NCBI GenBank assembly: GCA_963693085.1 | Contig: OY856411.1 | Location: 114,134,767 to 114,198,766, forward strand | Reading direction: 5' to 3' | Source of the DNA: Alisma plantago-aquatica | Taxonomy: Eukaryota; Streptophyta; Magnoliopsida; Alismatales; Alismataceae | Length of the DNA: 64,000 nucleotides | In this document: positions 49,181 to 60,980 of the stretch, piece by piece | Layout: each line of letters opens with the position of its first letter | Position numbering within the stretch: the first letter of the stretch is position 1 | Notes under the pieces: generated by a model | The model's database searches: none | What the model saw: only the letters and a program-made list of their open reading frames with translations | Told to the model about the DNA's origin: nothing | Translations under genes and position numbers: made by a program

Positions 49181-50514
49181 TGTAATATCCTCAAATTGTG
49201 GTAAAATTGAACTATAAAATATGTTGCATGAATTAAATTGATAATTCCCCAATGATATTATTGGTGGAATAGTAATGTTAATTGCCTTTGTCGCACAAGT
49301 GCTTTTGGCACAAGACATATACATAAAAGGAATTCATGCATTAATAAATAGTAATGAATTTTGATATTTATAAACGTTTTCCAAAGGAGAATAAAGTTTA
49401 TAATGTGTTAGATAGTTAAAAGAATACTTATCTTTCCATTATTGGAAACATAATGGTTGGGACACCAAATAGTGTTACCTTGGGTTGCCTTTTTGGTATG
49501 ATCATAATGTTAGTAATGTGATTTAGGTGTCATGGGTAATCTAATTTGTTTAAGATAATGATTAGGGTTTCACATAATATGCATAACGGAATTGGTAATC
49601 TTAGAAACCATGATGTGATGGAATTAGGGTTTGTAACCCTGATCCCTAGTCCAAACACGAGATGGCCCTAAACCCTAGTTCAAGAGCACATCTAGATCTA
49701 AGTAATGTCATGTGAATACATGGTGACACATATGTAGTATGCATGTTTCAGATATTGTTGATTATATGTGTGGTTGCTTGGATGTTTGGATAACTCATAA
49801 AGTATATGATGTTCAACATGGTTTCTGTTATGGCATAAGGTATGTCATTACGCTTATGAATACATTTGTTGAATTTTGAGTTTGTCGAGGTTTCTCGATG
49901 AGTTTGAGAAAATGATAAACTGCTTGTTTGTTTGTTTACTTCTTGCAAATTATAAAGTTCCTATGAGTATCAAGTAAAGTAATAACAATATTTTAAACCC
50001 TGGGTTAAACAGATCTTAAGTGTAATGCACACGAGCCCCAGAGGGACAGTGATTACACCTGAGGTAGTAGACTAGATATGGGTTAGAATATGAAAACAAG
50101 TTTATGTTCTTATATGCAAGATAAAGATGTTAGCTTATATGTGTACTTGTAATTGTTGGTTGAAACCACGTACTAGTATAGAAATTTACTGACAGCGTAT
50201 TTGTTTGTTGGCATTTTAGGTTTCAGATATACTTGATTCATGGACATGAGGGTACAGACAAAGATGTTGAAGACATTAGGGTTATTCCTGATGGTTGAGT
50301 TGTAATGGTATATCTTCACACTTGTATAAGTTAATCCTTTCTAAAAGTTATGTAACTCCTCAAAGGAGATTTTTATGCAAACATGTAAGTATTATGTTCA
50401 ATAATGGAAATTTTTTACTGTTCTGTATTATTTCTTGAATCTTATCTTGGAATTTATGAGTAATGATTCGTGACTTTAAGGTCTTTTAGACACTCAAAAG
50501 TGTGGGTCGTTACA
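49181..50514 (+). mobile_element. Element E: 3' LTR with internal deletion (1334 bp)
   Basis: Starts TGTAATATCC and ends CGTTACA before ACTAG. Near 49497-49502 it jumps from the sequence of 43880 directly to that of 45720, leaving GGTATGATCATAATG. ATG is present at both donor ends, so it is a deletion at 3-bp microhomology. TATA box and GC-rich leader are gone. Confidence 0.93.
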
Positions 50515-50519
50515 ACTAG

Positions 50520-51115
50520 AAACTTAGATTTTAATACTTTTATGTTATTCTGTAGGATTTTGATATAACTCCCTAGTTTTCATGCCAAGTTTGAACTTCA
50601 TATCTCATGCACCAGCATAGGATACGGTGGTCATGCTATTCGACTAGTGGGAAGAAGAAGTTCTTGAATAGATGGACCATAATTCTATTGATGTGTCCCT
50701 TCATTGGTTGATGCCTCATGATTACAGATCCCACGACACACACCAATACCCCCTGGGTGGGTTTGCATCACTCTGCCAAATCATCCGTTTGCATCATTCT
50801 GCCAGACCATCAGTTGACAAATGATGGATGACCAACGTTCAGCTACTGATGGTCTTCATCCAATAGAAATCTAGTGTAGATGTCTACCCACAATGGATAA
50901 TTGACAGAAACCTTGCGCACCTCAATTGAAAAAAATTATGTGCACCTGTGTATTGATGGTTATCTTATGATCATATCCTAGTATCCACCTACTAGTGGTT
51001 TCCTTTTGATGGTTATTCCCATACATACCTAGCCATGGTATATCTACACTCAGCAACCCGTGCCCAACATTGATTCATAAGTTGACATAAATCATGCCTC
51101 ATCTTTTGATGGAAG
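50520..51115. other. Athila/Tat-like downstream spacer
   Basis: Continues the DNA that E interrupted. No coding sequence. A few ACCATC(A/C)GTTG-like words occur at 50780-50860. Confidence 0.4.
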
Positions 51116-51120
51116 TTATG

Positions 51121-51411
51121 TGTAACACCCAGGTCCACTGCCCATGGGTCTAGTAGAGTTTTAGGAATGACGACTAGTCCCACATACCACCACTAGCCTT
51201 AACTGCACACTTTGTCCTCACTGACGTGCAAGCCAGGATCAACTTCCAGACTGGTCACCCATCCTAGTACTACTCCAAGTCGAGCACGCTTAACTTTGGA
51301 GTTCTTTAGTGATGGACTCCCTGAAAAGGAGGTGCACCTTGGTGATATGGGTAGTCCAATCATTCCTTTTAAGATCATGTTATCCAAGGCCTCAAATCCT
51401 GGGATGTTACA
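51121..51411 (-). mobile_element. Element F: 3' LTR
   Basis: 291 bp, low-coordinate copy. On minus it begins TGTAACATCCC at 51411 and ends at 51121. Confidence 0.93.
51229..51352 (-). other. 5S rRNA-like segment in element F 3' LTR
   Basis: The minus strand contains AAGTTAAGCGTGCT and AGTACTAGGATGGGTGACC, the A-box and C-box regions of the 5S rRNA internal Pol III promoter, preceded by sequence alignable to the 5' half of 5S (ATATCACCA, GTGCACC, CCATCA, GAACTCC). It is not a functional 5S gene; the 3' end has diverged. Ends are approximate. Confidence 0.88.
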
Positions 51412-51647
51412 ATCTCCCCCACTTAAACTCTTGACGTCCTCATCAAGACTTAACTATATGGTCTCATAATATCACCCCATTTTAGTGCAGACCCAGAATG
51501 GCTCATGGACACCCAACTCCCGATCTCAAAATATCAGCGCAAGGGTGGCTACATCACCATGGACAGCCCTTTCCTACATGACTGGACTGTACGGCTCAAG
51601 ACTGGCATGCCATGCCCATCTGAGGCCCACCTACTGGAGGGGTTTTG

Positions 51648-51659
51648 GCTCTGATACCA
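51648..51659 (-). other. Primer-binding site of element F
   Basis: The minus strand reads TGGTATCAGAGC, two bases inside the 5' LTR boundary; a perfect tRNA-iMet match. Confidence 0.94.
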
Positions 51660-51661
51660 TT

Positions 51662-51952
51662 TGTAACACCCGAGTCCAGTGCCCAAGGGTCTAGTAGAGT
51701 TTTAGGAATGATGATTGGCCCCACAGACCACTACTAGCCTTAACTGTGCACTTTGTCCTCACTGACGTGCAAGCCAGGATCAAATTTCTGACTGGTCACC
51801 CATCCTAATACTACTCCAAGTCGAGCACGCTTAACTTTAGAGTTCTTTAGTGATGGGCTCCCTAAAAAGGATGTGCACCTTGGTGATATGGGTAGTCCAA
51901 TCATTCCTTTTAAGATCATATTATCCAAGGCCTCAAATCCTAGGACGTTACA
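51662..51952 (-). mobile_element. Element F: 5' LTR
   Basis: 291 bp. On minus it begins TGTAACGTCC at 51952. Its 5S-like segment at about 51770-51893 reads AAGTTAAGCGTGCT and ATTAGGATGGGTGACC, so the C-box core is kept. Confidence 0.93.
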
Positions 51953-51957
51953 TGATG

Positions 51958-54329
51958 TGTCTGCCTTCTGATGATAATTCAAGTTCATCTTCCAACTCAT
52001 GGTTCTCCTTTTTATGGAACTTCTACCCCTTTGTATACCAATTTATATATTGAGTGTTGCAGACCTTTTATCTACCTCCCATTGCTATCTCGTTGCATCC
52101 ATGTGGCCAATACTTAACTGCAAGGGGTTGGAAAAGGTTCTAAACCCTAACCTTTACCTAAAAATAGAAGGTTGTGGCCACCAAAGAGAGGATCCACCAT
52201 TCACACTGGTAGGATGTCAAAACCAACTTTTAGCCTCCATGTCCATATTCCATTGGTTGGTGAATGTCAACCGACAACCTCAACCTCCGCTTCTACCAAG
52301 TATTGAAGGTTCAGAACTCAGAAGAGTTTGTTCCTATGGTTCTTATTTCCATCAGTTGATAGTCTCCACTCTCATAAACCTTAGCTCCTTCCTTATAGCA
52401 AATTGGTCTTAAATATGAAGGAAGACGATGCCCCAAGGACCTTCTTAGAGGGACGTGAAGGAGTTATCTTGTTGTTGTATTGATCATTTTCATCACTGAC
52501 CTTGAGCACATGCACCTGAACACCATGGTTGTTCCTTCTTTGTATATTGTGATAATGGCTTAATTACTCTATTTCGTTGTTAATCTTGTTATTTCTATGA
52601 TGAGCCAGTAGTCTGCTCACTTGGGTGTCAGGGGTAGCCCTGCTACCTAGTTATTCTCTTTTTGTTGCATCGGGTATTGTGTGGACCATAATATATTTCG
52701 TTTGAATGGTTTTCATGCTTGTATTCTTGCTTGATCATCAAGTTTAGATGTTTATCATAGGTGTAGATAACTTTGAACCTAGGATCCAGGGTATCGATTG
52801 ATTCTTGTTAAACCCTTGATGATACTTTTGAATAGGAATTTTTGAGGCAATTGATATATGATCTCTAGATAATGTGACACTGAGCTTAGACTGGTATATA
52901 TCTAGGTTGTTATCCTGAAACAAAAAGGGTAATTTACCTAGCCTACATATATACATATATATACATATATGCTCATGCTTAATATAATGCAGTTATAGAG
53001 TGAATGATATGTAGCAATGGTGAAACACATTTCACCCTAGTGTTTCCATCCATTGATTAATCAACCCTTAAACTATCTTTTTCAATTGTAATATAGTGTA
53101 ATCAAACAACAACCCACCTTTTATAATAAATACTAGTTACTGCCTAGTTGCCTTGATCAAATAATTCTTAAACAAGTTTTCAGGGGTGGGATTATCGTAA
53201 ACTCAGTTAAGGTAAACTCTAGAAATAGAGAATTTTCTCATATGATCAATCATACATCAGAGGTAACCCATGTTGGTTAGAGAACTTTTTCACTCAAAGC
53301 TTGGATTTAGATATACTTTTTCTTTTAACACTTTAAAATGAAAAATTTAACACAGATTTCACTTTGAATAGTTTTGTTTATTTTTTACTTGTGTGTATGA
53401 AAAGGGAATTAAGAATATGAAATGCCCCAAAGTGGACAACAAATCCAAAGTTACATATTGAAATGATGCTTTTGTTGACAATCAACCATAGGAGAAAAAG
53501 AATGTACTTGAAAAGTTGTTCTAATTCCATAATAAATACTGCAAATTCATGAAGTTACTATGATTTGTGAAGATTTTATGAAGAACCACCATTATCTATG
53601 GAATGGTGATGCTAAGCATCCAAAAATAGACATTATGTGACTAGAACCGTCATGGTGATTATTTAAATAAGAAAAGTGAAGAAGCTATAGATTGTTTGAA
53701 AATTGTCATTTTGAAATGGTTGTTCTACCTTAAAAATGGACATTCTAACCCCAAATCAGAATGAATTTTCCAACTGAGCACGATTGTGGTGACAAGTTTT
53801 AGAATAGAGCCAAGTATTTTTTCCCAAGTTGAATGATTGTTATGCCTTCAAAACTACCTTTTTCGATAGAACCCATCCTTAGTTCATGGGTAAAGTGAGG
53901 CTTTCTCCCACAAATACCCTCATGTTTCCCACTATCAAGAACAAATGTGTCACAACCATGAGCACTGCCAAAGGTTGCTCAAGCCTCCTGACTCTAATTC
54001 TTTCTCTTAGGATCCCTATTGAAGCTTCTTTGACCTTCCTTGGTGTTTCTCCAAGCATCCCCTACCTAGAGAGTCTCTTTTCCAAATCTCTATATGTCCA
54101 TTACCCCTTCCCCACAAACAAAACCTAGTTGCTATTATATGATTTGCCCCATCCTCTCCTCCACGTAAAGCCTCAAGAATTTTAGAAAGGGAGTGGTATC
54201 CACCACAAATAAGCCCACACCTCACCACCGCCACTCCAAATATTTCTTCACTCACACTCCATAACCTTCCCAATCCCCATCTACCCATATTTATTCGTAC
54301 ATTCACTCCCACACCCAATTATTATCATG
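51958..54329. other. Non-coding retroelement-like DNA right of Cassandra
   Basis: No domain. The 137-aa plus frame 51999-52412 has unbiased composition and no motif I recognise. 53550-53840 has repeated words ATGGTTGTTCT, ATGGACATTCT and GTCATTTTG, like 58800-59200, so both may come from LTRs of one Athila/Tat-like family. A (TA)-rich run with ACATATAT words lies at 52944-52972. Confidence 0.4.
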
Positions 54330-55880
54330 CAATGATGATAATTCTGCCCAACTGAGCTACAATGTAGGTAGTAAGTAGTCTTCCTATGAGTATGTGGAGG
54401 ATCTTATCGACTCTATGGAATGAAAGTTTCACCCATAAGGAAGAACATGTCGTGAATCTCACATCTCACAAGCCCAAAAATTGACATCTACAACATGAAC
54501 ACCTCCATCGATATTAATTGTCCTTGCAAGGCAATTCATCTCTTTGATGTGCCCTATGCCTCAGTCTACATTACCAAATCTGGGGAGGCAAGGGGAAACT
54601 TTCTATAGAACATAAACCACATCATCATCTCCACCAATAAGAAGGCTTCTTATTGAAAAAGAATAGGAAGATGATGAAGATGTTGAGGATAGATCTCCTA
54701 TAAACCTATCACAAGCTTTCGGTCATGTAACTATGTAAGTAATCTAAATGAAGAGGAATATATATATGAGGAGCTTGATAAAGAGGTGGGTGTGTAGGTC
54801 ATGTTGATCTATAGATGGAAGGACACCAAGGTAGTGGGATTGGAAGCAACATTGCCTCCATGGAACAATAAAAGACTAGAAGTAGTACCTCTTTTCCTCA
54901 AAAAAATGAATTAAGATCCATCCCAATAGGTAAGATTGTGAGAATACAATAAGTTCGTTAGGTTGGGTGCCTCCTTCAAAAGGTACATAGAGGATGGGGA
55001 TTGAAGAAGATCTTGTTCAATGTATAAGTCACCTATGTTGAGATGAGCATGGAACTCTTTGACATAGTGGAAAAGACAATTATCAATAAATAAAATGCAA
55101 TCTGGTTTAGGATGTTTACCAACTTACATTATGCAAAATCCTCTTTTATGAATGACATTTTTGCTCCTATACCAGAATTGGAAAAGCATATGAATGATGA
55201 GTTCATATAAAGGAACGCTGAAAATATAATCCCCACACCTATCAGAAAGAGTTAACTAGGGAGAGAAAGTTTATTCTAATCAAATCCCAGTCTAGAAAAA
55301 TAGAAAATATGTTCTTTAGATATGTGCAAAAGGTCTTGGCAAATACAATACATGCCCTACGTAATGACTAGGGATTATCCACCACAAAGGAAGTGTTTAT
55401 CATGTAGTACATAGTGCATAAATAAGGTGAATCTTAGAGAGATGTTGATTGATCATCTCAACTTAATCCCCATAAGAAGCACGATGTTGTTTGAAATTGA
55501 ATGTATTATAAAATCAATATCACTCTCATTGGGATACACTTTAGACCATCTCAAGGTTCCAACAATTCACAACTGGTGGAAATTAACTATTTGATAAAGG
55601 AAAAGATGATCTCCAAGTAGGGAAATAGATTTATCTACCATTTAAACTCCAAACTTGACAATTCACTCCCAATTGCCATATCATGCTAGTGTTTTACTAG
55701 GAAAGAATGATCCACGCATTGATATGAAAGAAGCCATAACAAGATATGATCAGCAACACTGTAGGGGTATTTTTGTGGAGTCGTCAACTCATATGTTGGA
55801 TAACCCATTGTGTCACCACCATATCAGTAGTAGTATCCCAAGATTCATTCTTGTTGTGTGGGGAGGTAGTAAGAGATAGA
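54330..55880 (+). pseudogene. Possible Athila/Tat-type extra ORF remnant
   Basis: The plus strand, switching frames, gives a protein-like run: V-L-A-N-T-I-H-A-L-R-N (about 55335), T-T-K-E-V-F-I-M (about 55383), L-F-E-I-E-C-I-I-K-S-I-S-L-S-L-G-Y (about 55488), then an open frame 55655-55879 (74 aa). The pattern 'A-x-T-I ... T-K-E-V-F ... I-x-x-I-x-x-x-L-G' resembles the putative plant transposon protein domain found in Athila-group ORFs. This is a weak match by eye. It may be the gag or the extra downstream ORF of an Athila-like element. Stops are abundant. Confidence 0.35.
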
Positions 55881-57203
55881 TAAATACTACATCCCTAAAA
55901 ACGAGTTCATATGCCATGGATGACATAATGGCATCCTTGGAGAGGATTTAGAAGACTTGGTAGAACATATTGTGTGAATCAATAATAAATGCATCATATG
56001 ATCAAGCACATGTACTACTTCTATCATGCACATGTGTAGATAAACCCCAAGTTGGGGGAGGACTACTTTAGTGTTCTATAGGGCTAGCCTGATATGTACC
56101 TTCCTACTTAAGTGGGATAATACGCTAGTACCCACCACCTCAAGGAGGAGAATTAGATCAGCCTATGTCATAGTGATAGTACTAAATCATTTCATAGTTT
56201 GTGTTCCATGTTGAAGATCATATAATTTAAAATTTTGGCACAGTAGGGAAGTATGCCATTTTATTATTTATTTTTATGTTCTTGTTCTTCCATTTTTTTA
56301 CTAATTGATTTATGGTCTCACCTTCTAGATATTTTTCATTTCCGTTTTGTTTTGCATCCATTTGCATTTTATATGATTTATTTACATCCATGTTTGAGAA
56401 ATTTTTCAAAAGAATACGTTTTTCCATGATGCCGTAGGCATTATGTATACTTTTTGTTAATTTATTTGTGTGTGCCTATATAGTCTTTACTTTCATGCAA
56501 TTTCTTTCTTTGAAGTTACATCTTGGTGTGAATAGTAGTAATTTGGCACCATTTTGACAAATTCTCTTGAGTCAGAATATTTTGCCCAAAAGGTGTTCTA
56601 ACCAAATGTCTACATGATGGAACCTCTGACACATGCACTTACATCATTAAAGATTAATTTTATATAAGCTTGGTTTTACACTTTATATCGATATCTTGGA
56701 ACCAGACTGGAATGGTTGTTCATACTAGTTAGTTGATGGTTTACCAGTCTGAAAGCCTAAAAAGTGCATCCATGTGTCCTTCTTCCAGTCTAACCGATTA
56801 GAAACACTATAAAATCAAACTAGAAAGAAGGACTGCTTCAATTATAAGAGAAAAAGATATAACACAATAAACAAAAAATGAAACATGACTCACCTGACTA
56901 ATTAGTTAAATGATAGCAATCAAGTTTTTGTATTAAATATTTTTTGTCTTATAGGATTTATTTTGTTTCTTATTTTTCTTATAGATATTGCATGTGCACT
57001 ATCTCACTGACCATAGTATATGATTACAATTATGATGATGTTACTTTTGTATTCTAATATATATGGGATGTTGCAACTTCTTGTATTGGCACAAATTTAC
57101 TTTTTTATGTGGAAATGGTTTCATTTTTTCCATAAGTGTTTGTATTATCATTACTTAAGGATTCTATATGTAGATATATGATTAATTTATATTGACATTA
57201 AGT
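55881..57203. other. Non-coding DNA with an Athila-like G-rich tract
   Basis: At 56048-56065 AAGTTGGGGGAGGACT follows the ORF remnant, as in Athila/Tat elements where a G-rich tract follows the last ORF, and then T-rich DNA (56240-56420). Otherwise I see nothing coding. Confidence 0.35.
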
Positions 57204-57360
57204 CACTACAAAAACACATGTTATATGCTTCATATTCTACATAGGAATGCATCACAATAGAATTTAATATATGTCACCAGGAAAATGAAATTATATGATT
57301 CGCATTTTACAAAGGAATGCATCACAACATAATTATATATATGTGTGTATGAGGGGGGAT
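57204..57360 (+). mobile_element. CACTA-like transposon end with subterminal repeat
   Basis: CACTACAAAAACACATG at 57204 matches the En/Spm (CACTA) terminal consensus. Just inside, a ~70-base unit (ACA(T/A)AGGAATGCATCACAA) occurs twice, like the subterminal repeats of these elements. The opposite end (TTTTTGTAGTG) was not found nearby, so this may be a solo or broken end. Confidence 0.35.
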
Positions 57361-58619
57361 GTGTGGGTGTTTTTTCCCAACTCAATCAGTGTGATCAATT
57401 CAATTATTAATTCCCTTATGCTATGGACATCAAATTTGGTTTTCTCCAGTTCAAACTTTTTTGTGTTATGTTGGCATCAATTCTAGTCCAGTCGGTTCAA
57501 TCAATTTGTTTCAATCAGTTCACTCTGGTCTGAGTCAACATTTACCCAATCATCAGTGTGGTTATTAAACCATTTCTTTATACATGTGATTTGCCTCTAT
57601 TTTGAATGTTAGTTTAATTCATTGATTGTGATCTTAGCAAGCCAAAAACGCTTAGGCTTTACTCAAATCCCATCATTTATATGTATTTTATTAAGTTTTC
57701 TAATTCATTACGGGTTTCCATCTATTTTTTAAGAGTGATGAAGTAACTACATGTAGGGGATCTTGTATGACAATACACACTAGTGAATCCTCTTTTGATC
57801 CACCATTCTTCCATCATCTCTTACCTCTCCATCTTGCTAAATGATGCCAAAAAGGAGCACAAAAATGGTAAGCCTTGGCCACCGCAAAAATCTTAGGGTA
57901 TCCAACATGTTGTCCCATGTTCTTCTTCATGCCACCATATGCCCTAGATAAAAAATGGTCCAAAGAAAAAGAAAATTAAAGGTTCTCTGTTTAATAGCAC
58001 CTACAGGAAAAAAATATGGGTGCTCTATGTATTAGCACCCCAATTTTCTTCCACGGCCCCATTTTCTTTTTGCATTCCTTTTTTCTAGAAAAATCAACCA
58101 TATACCTCCTACCCCCATCGCATAGAAAAGTGTTTTATTTAGGGTGAATTGGATGATAAAATTGAATGCATGTAAGTGAATTGACACTCTTGTCTTCTTT
58201 GGTCATTCCTTCTATGAAACAGATTACCTTGAGCCATATGATTGCCTTGTTTCTTGATTAGCATTCGGTGTCCTATATGGGAAGCTTATGGGATATGTTC
58301 TTTGATAATAATATTTTTGTGTAAGTACAGATGAGATAAGTAGAATGTATGTATTTATTCGTAATGGAACATATCTAGTCAATAACTATCTAGTGGAGTG
58401 TGTTTACCATTTCCCAATTGTTTTGAATTGGAAAAGAGGTTCAATTGGATCTTACTTGAGGATAAGTATGTTTCAATTTTGTGGTGGTGATGAATTCATT
58501 CATGGGTATTCATCTTATGTCTTTTTTAACTTATTTTACATCAATATACCTAGTCTTTATGTTATTTCACCAATGAATTATGATATTATCAAATGCACTT
58601 ATGAAAGATTTTGCATGTT
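57361..58619. other. No recognisable gene
   Basis: AT-rich. A short inverted pair GGTGCT ... AGCACC lies at 58018-58040, and near 57990 AGCACCTACAGG. The plus frame 58345-58623 (92 aa) has no motif and looks random. Confidence 0.4.
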
Positions 58620-60980
58620 TTAGGTACTTTTGATGCTACTTGATGAATTGAAGAGAGAGACGTGATTCATAGGACTTCACCACTAATGGAGAAGGCTAAG
58701 GAGCCACCAAAGCCAAGTACAACCTACCCCAAGCATCTAAGGAACATTAAAGCAAAAAGCTCCATCAATTGATCAAAATCAAACTCAAGTAAAATTATAT
58801 CCCCTTAAAATGGTCATTCTACATCAAAGATGGTATTCTCTTGAAAGCAAGTACCAAAAACCCCATAAAACCTTCAAGTTCACATTTTACCCACCATCAT
58901 GCCATAGAATATTCATTTTATCAATGGAATGGCAACACTATCTCACCCAACATCACCCAGTTACTGTAATTTCCACCAAAAAAATTATCTATCCACTACC
59001 TAAACATAGCAAGAATGTTCTTCCACTAGAATGACTATGTTATTTTGTCCAAAATTTACTATTCTCACTTCAGATAACACATAATTACATCTAAGTCCAA
59101 AATGGGTGTTCCGATCAGAAGGGTTGTTCTATATTTCATACAAAATGGTTGTTATAAGCCTAGAATGGTTGTGCTATTACATGTTGGTTCACTAACTCCC
59201 TATCTATTTTTTACATAATATCATTCCACCTTGGAACACTCATTGCATCTAGGAACTGATACCCCAAACCCATGGCTAGAACTACCTTGGTGATGAAAGA
59301 ACGGTCATCTACCATCCAATCCTCATGTTTCCTACACTATATTACCTAAGATACTCTCCACTTAACCTTAGACATCCTATATAACTATTTTTGGAAGTTA
59401 TAGGGCAAAGGTTAGCACTCCCTAGAACTATAAGCCATCAAATACCACTCACCTACCTTTTTCTTCCATTCTCTTCCACCCCAAATCCCTAGTTGTTTAG
59501 CGTTTTGTCCATAGACAATCCATTTCCCATGTCATTGGATAATAAAGGAGGGAGGTTCTTTTCTAGATACAATTGGAAGTGAATAAGTAATATTCTTCAC
59601 CAGCTTCCATAAAGTTTTACTCTTCTTCTTCCTCTTCATTTTTCCTTTTGTATTATGACTAGCTAAGCCCCCTTTGTGGGTTTCAATCCCCCTTTATGGA
59701 TTGTTTAGGGGAATAAAATGTAAGTTTAATAGCATGTTGATGAATATTTGGGTAATCGCTTTTATTTTGTTTGTGAATTATATGTTCTTAGTTGTTCTTA
59801 TTTCTAATCTCTTTGTATGGTGATTGATTCATGAAAACGCCTAATATAGATGACTATCAGAGGGGAAAAAACTCCTAAGTCCTACTAGTGTATCCTTATT
59901 TGTTCTCCTCTCTTCCCATCTTTCCCTCTACTCTAGTAACCCTAGGTTTAAGATATAAGTAGTTATCTATGACTCTCTTGGTGTAATTGGAAAAGATCAT
60001 GTTGAGAGGTTGGATGGGGTAATAGGAGGTGAAATACTATTCTCCTACTCTCCATACCACCCCTTGACACCAAATGCATTGGGAGAGTCACTCCTGGAAA
60101 CCTATTCTAGGGTGATCTTGATTAGAGTTCACCCCTTCTTGTACACCCCTTACCACCAATTGCATTGGGGGAGTCACTCTTGGAAACCTATTCTAGGTAT
60201 ATCTTGATTGTAGTTTACCTATTCCCTAGTCAGTTGATCCTTTTTGGTTTTCATAGGAGGTGATAGGGACTAGTTCCCATATACACACTCATCCCATGAA
60301 TTTCCAACTTGTAGAATAGGACTATCCATCCTTACTACTTTTATTTATTTGTCTTAATGGCATAATTATTGGATGAATTTGCATGAATTTGACCCTAGAT
60401 TGTTGCATTCTCCTTAAATATCCCACTACCCTCAATCAACTGCGTAAACCCTAACTTGTTTAATGTGAACTAGTTTAGCTTGTTTTGTTGATCTCTTGGT
60501 CTAATTTACATAGTTCAAGGTGAATTTCATTAGTTAGCACTACTTAGTTCTTGTACAGTTATCAAAAGTTAGTTTTTTTCACATTATAGTTCATTCCCTT
60601 GTGTAGTTAGTAATACATTGCCTTGCTTGTTTACTTTTTCATTCCTAATTTAGTGTAATTACTTGCCTTTCCTAGTCTAGTGTAGTTATTTTCTCTCTAT
60701 TATTAATATATTGTAATTGATCTCTTTCTTAGCTTCCTAGTTCTAATTGCTAGTTCTAACTCAATATTTTTTCTTTCTCGTCCTTGCATGACCCTTAGCT
60801 TAACTAAAAATTCAACTTTGAGCCATAATAACCCTAATCTCCATAATATTAACCTAGTGAAACAAAATTTCTCTAGTCCCTTCATCTCCTTTTCTCTATT
60901 TGACCCCATACTCGCTACTTTTTTGTACTACATCTCAAGCTTGTTCCCATGTGGATCATTTTATAAGAATGTATGTTGAA
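58620..60980 (+). mobile_element. Athila/Tat-like LTR or leader (boundaries not found)
   Basis: Shows the style of Athila/Tat LTR and leader DNA: a GACTAGCTAAGCCCCCTTTG stretch (59656 on), a late TTGACCCCATACTCGC stretch (60899 on) and no ORFs. 58800-59200 has the reiterated ATGGTTGTTCT/ATGACTATG words also seen at 53550-53840. No TG..CA ends or target duplication could be placed. Confidence 0.35.
60047..60221. repeat. 87-bp tandem duplication
   Basis: The block with TGCATTGGGAGAGTCACTC and TGGAAACCTATTCTAGG is present twice, 87 bases apart (60074 and 60161), with few differences. Confidence 0.85.

Larger units (their letters stand above)
43564..50514 (+). mobile_element. Element E: full-span Ty3/gypsy-type element without pol (6951 bp)
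   Basis: Starts TGTAATATTCTC and ends GTCGTTACA, with a perfect target duplication ACTAG (43559-43563 and 50515-50519). It has a perfect PBS and PPT, but the 2.4-kb interior shows no gag or pol domain, so it is a non-autonomous derivative. LTR ends (TTTGTTTGTCGGCATTTTAGG, a GGTATGTGGTTACACTTATGAA block) and an internal block are shared with element A, so it is a relative of that Tekay/Del-like family. The 5' LTR is 3174 bp but the 3' LTR only 1334 bp. LTR sample divergence is about 7% (20 differences in ~285 bases). Confidence 0.95.
51121..51952 (-). mobile_element. Element F: complete Cassandra-type TRIM (832 bp)
   Basis: Two 291-bp LTRs (51121-51411 and 51662-51952), TGTAAC...GTTACA, enclose a 250-bp interior without coding sequence. 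The minus strand has a PBS at 51659-51648 and a purine tract at 51424-51412. Flanks TTATG (51116-51120) and TGATG (51953-51957) are a target duplication with one mismatch. Each LTR contains a 5S rRNA-like segment, the hallmark of the Cassandra family. It would move only with proteins from other LTR elements. LTRs differ at about 23 positions (8%). Confidence 0.95.

Noticed and set aside
51229..51352. Functional 5S rRNA gene
   Set aside because: Only 5S-derived; sits in a 291-bp LTR with PBS, PPT and a second copy, i.e. a Cassandra TRIM, and differs from 5S at many sites.
51999..52412. 137-aa plus ORF as host gene
   Set aside because: No motif, average composition, no promoter or splice context that I can support; likely a chance frame.
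58345..58623. 92-aa plus ORF
   Set aside because: No recognisable motif; surrounded by repetitive AT-rich DNA.
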